Shown here in pieces: positions 6,948 to 9,543 of a stretch of DNA of 9,543 nt. A program made the translations under genes and the position numbers. Origin of the DNA: Oscillospiraceae bacterium (GTDB taxonomy: Bacteria; Bacillota; Clostridia; Oscillospirales; Oscillospiraceae); the NCBI GenBank assembly GCA_017438675.1, contig JAFRUW010000186.1, forward strand, positions 1 to 9,543, in the 5' to 3' direction. The notes beneath the pieces were generated by a model. That model saw nothing but the letters and a program-made list of their open reading frames with translations. It ran no database searches and was not told the DNA's origin. The number at the start of each line of letters is the position of its first letter. Positions within the stretch are counted from its first letter, which is position 1.

Positions 6948-7001
6948 CATAATACGACAGTTTGCACTTTTGCATTTCGGGAATAATATCGGCAAAATAT
7001 G

Positions 7002-7008
7002 AGAGGAG
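7002..7008 (+). promoter_or_regulatory. Ribosome binding site fixing the upp start
   Basis: AGAGGAG, seven bases before the ATG at 7016. It excludes the in-frame ATG at 6962, which has no such site. Confidence 0.85.
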
Positions 7009-7015
7009 TATTATC

Positions 7016-7675
7016 ATGGAAGATTTTCTGAAGAATGTAACCGTTTTTGACCATCCCCTTATTGCCCATAAGATCAGCCTTATCTGCGATGTTCACACCG
7101 GATACAAGGAATTCGGCGAGCTGGTCAATGAGCTCAGCATGCTTATGGGCTACGAGGCGCTGAAGGACCTCAAGACGAAGGAAGTTGAGATCCCGGCTCC
7201 CATTTCCACTTTCAAGGCTCCCGTGCTGGACGAGGAATTCACCATCGTTCCCATCCTTCGCGCCGGTCTCGGCATGGTGGAGGGCCTGAGAATGCTGTCC
7301 CCCACAGCCAAGGTGGGTCACATCGGCCTTTACAGAGATGAGGAAACCCTTGAGCCCCAGACCTATTACTTTAAGCTCCCGGACGACGTGGCAAACGGTC
7401 AGGTCATTATAGTCGACCCGGCTCTGGCCACCGGCGGCAGCGCCGACGCAGCTATCCAGTACATCAAGGACGCCGGCTGCAAAAAGATCAAGTTCATGTG
7501 CCTCTTCGCGGCACGTCAGGGCCTTGAGCTCCTTTACAAAAATCATCCCGACGTTCCCATCTACGCCGCAAAATACTGCCCGGAGCCGCTTAACGAGAAC
7601 GGCTATATCGTAACCGCAGCAGGCGACGTGGGCGACAGAGTCTGCGGAACAACCAGCTACAAACCCAACAAATAA
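7016..7675 (+). CDS. upp: Uracil phosphoribosyltransferase
   Basis: A cytoplasmic salvage enzyme that makes UMP and pyrophosphate from uracil and PRPP. The 219 residues are about ten more than the usual 208-210; the extra residues include the tail after the CGTTSYKP stretch. Landmarks are VTVFDHPLIAHK (8-19), TGYKEFGELVNELSMLMGYE (28-47), PILRAGLGMVEG (79-90), KVGHIGLYRDEETLEPQTYY (99-118) and the PRPP loop VDPALATGGSADAA (133-146). The C-terminal uracil loop reads NGYIVTAAGDVGDR (195-208), whereas canonical Upp proteins have YIVPGLGDAGDR here. In the PRPP loop Ala136 replaces the usual Met. The family assignment is still secure from the LRAGLG, GHIGLYRD and ATGGSA motifs. The gene is divergent from tudS-uraA and has its own strong terminator, so it forms the metabolic end of the salvage cluster. 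Confidence 0.94.
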   Translation: MEDFLKNVTVFDHPLIAHKISLICDVHTGYKEFGELVNELSMLMGYEALKDLKTKEVEIPAPISTFKAPVLDEEFTIVPILRAGLGMVEGLRMLSPTAKVGHIGLYRDEETLEPQTYYFKLPDDVANGQVIIVDPALATGGSADAAIQYIKDAGCKKIKFMCLFAARQGLELLYKNHPDVPIYAAKYCPEPLNENGYIVTAAGDVGDRVCGTTSYKPNK

Positions 7676-7695
7676 TACAATAATAAAATATCACG

Positions 7696-7722
7696 GCCGG
7701 GGCATTTTCTGCCCCGGCTTTT
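7696..7722 (+). terminator. Rho-independent terminator of upp
   Basis: A perfect 9-base-pair stem, GCCGGGGCA (7696-7704) with TGCCCCGGC (7710-7718), a 5-base loop and a TTTT tail. It begins 20 bases after the upp stop. Confidence 0.92.
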
Positions 7723-7737
7723 CAGGACGGTGAGACA

Positions 7738-8361
7738 ATGATCATCTATGCCACAGAGAATACCATCCGGGACTATAACGTTAAAATGCCTGATGAGCTT
7801 CGTTACCCCGTAAGCGTCATTGCCCAAAGCGTCATCGCCAGGGAATCTGGGGACGATCTTCTGAAATGGGGGTGCGCCGCATTTGAAATTGACGGTGTGA
7901 ACTGCCTTCAGCTTACAAATTTCGCCGGTTTGCTCACGGTATTCCTCATAAAATGGGAGGAAAGCGACCTCCACAACCTGTCACAGTATCTGCTGCAGTA
8001 TCTCTACGACATATACAGCGGGGACAGCGAGGCGGAGCGGTGCATCGGCTGTATGCTTCAGGAGACCCAGAGCGTATGCTTTGCGAAGCTCATGGACGGC
8101 GGCGTGAAAACCGCCATGGAGAGTATCAGACACGTCGCCGCCAATGACGGCAATCGGTTCTTTGACTACATCTCCGACGGGGTCATGCGGACACGTGACA
8201 TAAACAGGGATATGAATTTTGCCTGGTACACCTCCGGGGCCACAGGCAACGAGCATCCCGGTGAGTATTTCAGGAAGCTCATTGCGGAGAGGTACAGGGA
8301 CACGGAGCTCATTCACTTCCCCCTGTGGAACGGCAGGTGCTCCTGCGGGAGAAAGCACTGA
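7738..8361 (+). CDS. Unrecognised 207-residue Cys-containing protein
   Basis: I do not recognise this protein with certainty. It is soluble-looking, with no signal peptide and no clear membrane segment; the stretch CLQLTNFAGLLTVFLIKW (56-73) looks like buried beta strands. The N-terminal half (ATENTIRDY, LLKWGCAAFEIDGVNCLQLTNFAG) faintly recalls small Firmicutes DUF6933-type domains, but this is from memory and weak. The C-terminal half has helices and a cysteine-rich end, NGRCSCGRKH (198-207). A CIGC pair (102-105) and Cys46, 56 and 114 are further cysteines, so metal binding is possible but unproven. The start ATG at 7738 is preceded by a weak AGGACGG (7724-7730). The start lies 15 bases after the upp terminator hairpin, so expression may depend on read-through or a promoter hidden near 7676-7695. 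Codon use resembles its neighbours, and no overlapping frame is a better candidate. Confidence 0.75.
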   Translation: MIIYATENTIRDYNVKMPDELRYPVSVIAQSVIARESGDDLLKWGCAAFEIDGVNCLQLTNFAGLLTVFLIKWEESDLHNLSQYLLQYLYDIYSGDSEAERCIGCMLQETQSVCFAKLMDGGVKTAMESIRHVAANDGNRFFDYISDGVMRTRDINRDMNFAWYTSGATGNEHPGEYFRKLIAERYRDTELIHFPLWNGRCSCGRKH

Positions 8362-8409
8362 GTCCGCTTGTGCAAAATGACGGAGATCTCTTTTGTAACG
8401 GCTCTGTAA

Positions 8410-8438
8410 TTGACAGTACGGGCAAATGGGATTATAAT
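8410..8438 (+). promoter_or_regulatory. Perfect consensus sigma-A promoter of the aquaporin gene
   Basis: TTGACA (8410-8415), exactly 17 bases, TATAAT (8433-8438): both hexamers match the consensus in all positions. The predicted start near 8445 leaves a leader of about 60 bases with no convincing riboswitch or hairpin. Confidence 0.9.
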
Positions 8439-8491
8439 ACAATTTGATGGCGCGGCGAGGTTTTGTCATTGCGCTGTCAGACAATTCTAAC

Positions 8492-8497
8492 GGGAGG
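8492..8497 (+). promoter_or_regulatory. Ribosome binding site fixing the aquaporin start
   Basis: GGGAGG, seven bases before the ATG at 8505. It excludes an upstream in-frame TTG near 8463. Confidence 0.88.
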
Positions 8498-8504
8498 TAT
8501 TTTA

Positions 8505-9167
8505 ATGAACTCTGTTAAAAAGTACATCGCGGAATTTATCGGTACATGCGTGCTGGTTCTTTTCGCCTGCGGAGCGGCTGTCGTATGTCAGTGTTCCGTA
8601 GAAAACGGCGCCGGCTACCTGCTGACCGCTCTCGCGTTCGGTCTTGTCATAGTAGCAATGGCCTATTCCATCGGCAACATTTCCGGCTGTCACATCAACC
8701 CCGCGGTTTCCATCGCAATGCTTGTAAGCAAAAAGATGTCCGTTAAGGACTTCGTCGGCTACGTTGTCGCTCAGTTCCTGGGTGCTATCGTGGGCGCGGC
8801 TCTCCTGATGCTCTTCGTGGGTAAGGACAGCGGCCTGGGCACCAACGCTCTGTTCAACGGCAATATCGGTCTCTCCCTTCTTATTGAGATCATCCTCACC
8901 TTCGTGTTCGTAATTGCGATCCTTGGCGTTACATCCAAGCAGGAGAACAGCAATATCGCGGGCCTTGTCATCGGCCTGTCCCTGACGCTGGTCCACATTC
9001 TGGGCATCGCCTTCACCGGCACATCCGTGAACCCCGCCCGCAGCTTCGGTCCGGCTCTCTTCGTCGGCGGCGAGGCTCTCGCAAACGTGTGGGTATTCAT
9101 CGTTGCTCCCCTGATCGGCGGCGTTCTCGCGGCCATTTGCTACGGTTTCCTTTCCAAGGAAGACTGA
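8505..9167 (+). CDS. aqpZ: Water-selective aquaporin, AqpZ type
   Basis: A 220-residue major intrinsic protein forming a six-helix channel with two re-entrant half helices in the cytoplasmic membrane. The two NPA motifs are intact: GCHINPAVS (61-69) and TSVNPARS (173-180). The four aromatic/arginine filter positions match E. coli AqpZ by spacing: Phe45, His164, Thr173 and Arg179 (AqpZ Phe43, His174, Thr183, Arg189). This marks an orthodox water channel rather than a glycerol facilitator, which would have smaller residues at the Phe and His positions. The first motif reads SGCH instead of the usual SGGH, placing Cys62 near the first half helix. The start at 8505 is chosen by GGGAGG at 8492-8497, and the protein then begins MNSVKKYIAEFIGT as in the family. 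The gene is a single unit with its own promoter and terminator. Confidence 0.95.
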   Translation: MNSVKKYIAEFIGTCVLVLFACGAAVVCQCSVENGAGYLLTALAFGLVIVAMAYSIGNISGCHINPAVSIAMLVSKKMSVKDFVGYVVAQFLGAIVGAALLMLFVGKDSGLGTNALFNGNIGLSLLIEIILTFVFVIAILGVTSKQENSNIAGLVIGLSLTLVHILGIAFTGTSVNPARSFGPALFVGGEALANVWVFIVAPLIGGVLAAICYGFLSKED

Positions 9168-9186
9168 TAAAAGAATCTGAATCATC

Positions 9187-9214
9187 AAAAGCCCCGGATC
9201 TCCGGGGCTTTTTT
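9187..9214 (+). terminator. Rho-independent terminator of the aquaporin gene
   Basis: The stem GCCCCGG (9191-9197) with CCGGGGC (9202-9208) has a 4-base loop and a TTTTTT tail (9209-9214). AAAA in front allows further A-U pairs. Confidence 0.93.
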
Positions 9215-9228
9215 GTGATCTAAACGGC

Positions 9229-9304
9229 GGGCGATCAATGATCGCCCCTACGGGTGCGGTGCTTTCAAATCCGTTTTTTAATTCAACGAATTAAAAAACA
9301 CCGC
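9229..9304. repeat. Inverted-repeat cluster, candidate dispersed intergenic repeat
   Basis: Two perfect hairpins lie in tandem. GGGCGATC (9229-9236) pairs with GATCGCCC (9240-9247) across AAT. TTTTTTAATTC (9274-9284) pairs with GAATTAAAAAA (9288-9298) across AAC, and this second hairpin is enclosed by GCGGTG (9256-9261) and CACCGC (9299-9304). AT-rich sequence with ATTCATTT/TTCATTT runs follows (9305-9337). Neither hairpin is placed as a terminator of a neighbouring gene, since the aquaporin already has one. The layout resembles repeats dispersed in Clostridia intergenic regions; copy number cannot be judged here. Confidence 0.55.
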
Positions 9305-9337
9305 AATTATTCATTTCCCATTTTCAATTTTTCATTT

Positions 9338-9362
9338 AAAAAAGCACCCGTTTCCGGGTGCT
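9338..9362 (-). terminator. Rho-independent terminator of the partial minus-strand gene
   Basis: The stem AGCACCCG (9343-9350) with CGGGTGCT (9355-9362) has loop TTTC. Read on the minus strand it ends in a T-run (complement of A 9338-9343) and lies 9 bases after the stop at 9372. Confidence 0.88.
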
Positions 9363-9371
9363 ATTTTCTGA

Positions 9372-9543
9372 TCAGAAGCTCGATATGCCGTAGGTGTTTA
9401 CGAGAGCGTCCAGCTTGACGCCCTTTTTGCAGAGGGGACATTCATGGGCGACGGTGCTCATATAATCGCCTAAGATCTTGCTGTGGAACACGCTGATGAC
9501 CGGGAAGTCAAGGCACTTGTCCACACAGGTGAAGATGGAGCAG
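9372..9543 (-). CDS. C-terminus of an unidentified protein with a CPLC motif (start outside window)
   Basis: The last 56 residues are readable, with stop TGA at 9374-9372 and an open frame to the window edge. Visible are TCVDKC (residues 5-10 of the fragment), FPVISVFHSKILGDYM (13-28), ECPLCKKGVKLDALVNTYG (34-52) and the end ISSF. The CPLC pair suggests a small metal site or redox pair. I have a weak impression that CPLCKxGVKLDALVNTYG-type tails occur in Clostridia phosphoribosyltransferases of the orotate type. That would fit the nearby pyrimidine genes, but it is a guess and no catalytic motif lies in the visible part. The frame is real because a minus-strand terminator follows directly. 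Confidence 0.7.
   Translation of the reverse strand, partial: CSIFTCVDKCLDFPVISVFHSKILGDYMSTVAHECPLCKKGVKLDALVNTYGISSF

Noticed and set aside
6878..7546. Upstream extension of the DUF523 frame to a 367-residue protein
   Set aside because: The extension is antisense to upp, and a consensus AGGAGG sits eight bases before the internal ATG at 6877.
8502..9188. Open frame of 228 codons on the minus strand across the aquaporin gene
   Set aside because: It is antisense to a textbook aquaporin and has low-complexity polar composition with no motif. It also runs through the aquaporin terminator side without a start signal.
9274..9298. A/T-rich hairpin as the aquaporin terminator
   Set aside because: A strong GC stem with six Ts at 9187-9214 already follows the aquaporin stop directly.

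Overview
The window looks like chromosomal DNA from an anaerobic, fairly GC-rich Clostridia-type Firmicute, most likely an Oscillospiraceae/Ruminococcaceae-like gut bacterium. The reasons are AGGAGG-type ribosome binding sites, sigma-A promoters with extended -10 (TGn) elements, a long-form hpf, oxygen-sensitive Fe-S enzymes (class I fumarase alpha subunit, DUF523), and a giant MacB-like ABC transporter. Genus cannot be set from sequence alone. There is no tRNA, rRNA, CRISPR array, transposase or phage gene; it reads as housekeeping genes with accessory-type repeats in two gaps.

Layout. Bases 1-234 (+) hold the C-terminus of a class I fumarase/tartrate dehydratase alpha subunit. hpf (352-897, +), a ribosome hibernation factor, follows with its own promoter and a strong terminator. 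A 1178-residue ABC transporter (1137-4673, +) fuses ATPase and FtsX-type permease and has a very large extracytoplasmic insertion containing tandem repeats. It converges with uraA across a 169-base gap holding a palindrome-rich element (4680-4790) and a terminator that works mainly for the minus strand. The centre is a pyrimidine-base salvage cluster. uraA (uracil permease, 4843-6321, -) and a DUF523/TudS-type thiouracil desulfidase gene (6443-6877, -) are divergent from upp (uracil phosphoribosyltransferase, 7016-7675, +). Then come an unrecognised 207-residue Cys-rich protein (7738-8361, +) and an AqpZ-type aquaporin (8505-9167, +) behind a perfect consensus promoter. A second repeat-rich gap (9215-9371) precedes the C-terminus of a minus-strand gene (9372-9542) that I can only tentatively relate to orotate-phosphoribosyltransferase-like proteins.

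How the genes fit together. UraA would import the base, the DUF523 protein would strip sulfur from thiouracil to give uracil, and Upp would convert uracil plus PRPP to UMP. The two arms appear to be driven from one symmetric promoter whose two extended -10 elements overlap base for base (6933-6949). This thiopyrimidine-salvage arrangement, with substitutions at substrate-site positions in both the permease and the phosphoribosyltransferase, is the most interesting system in the window. The remaining genes are functionally unrelated neighbours.
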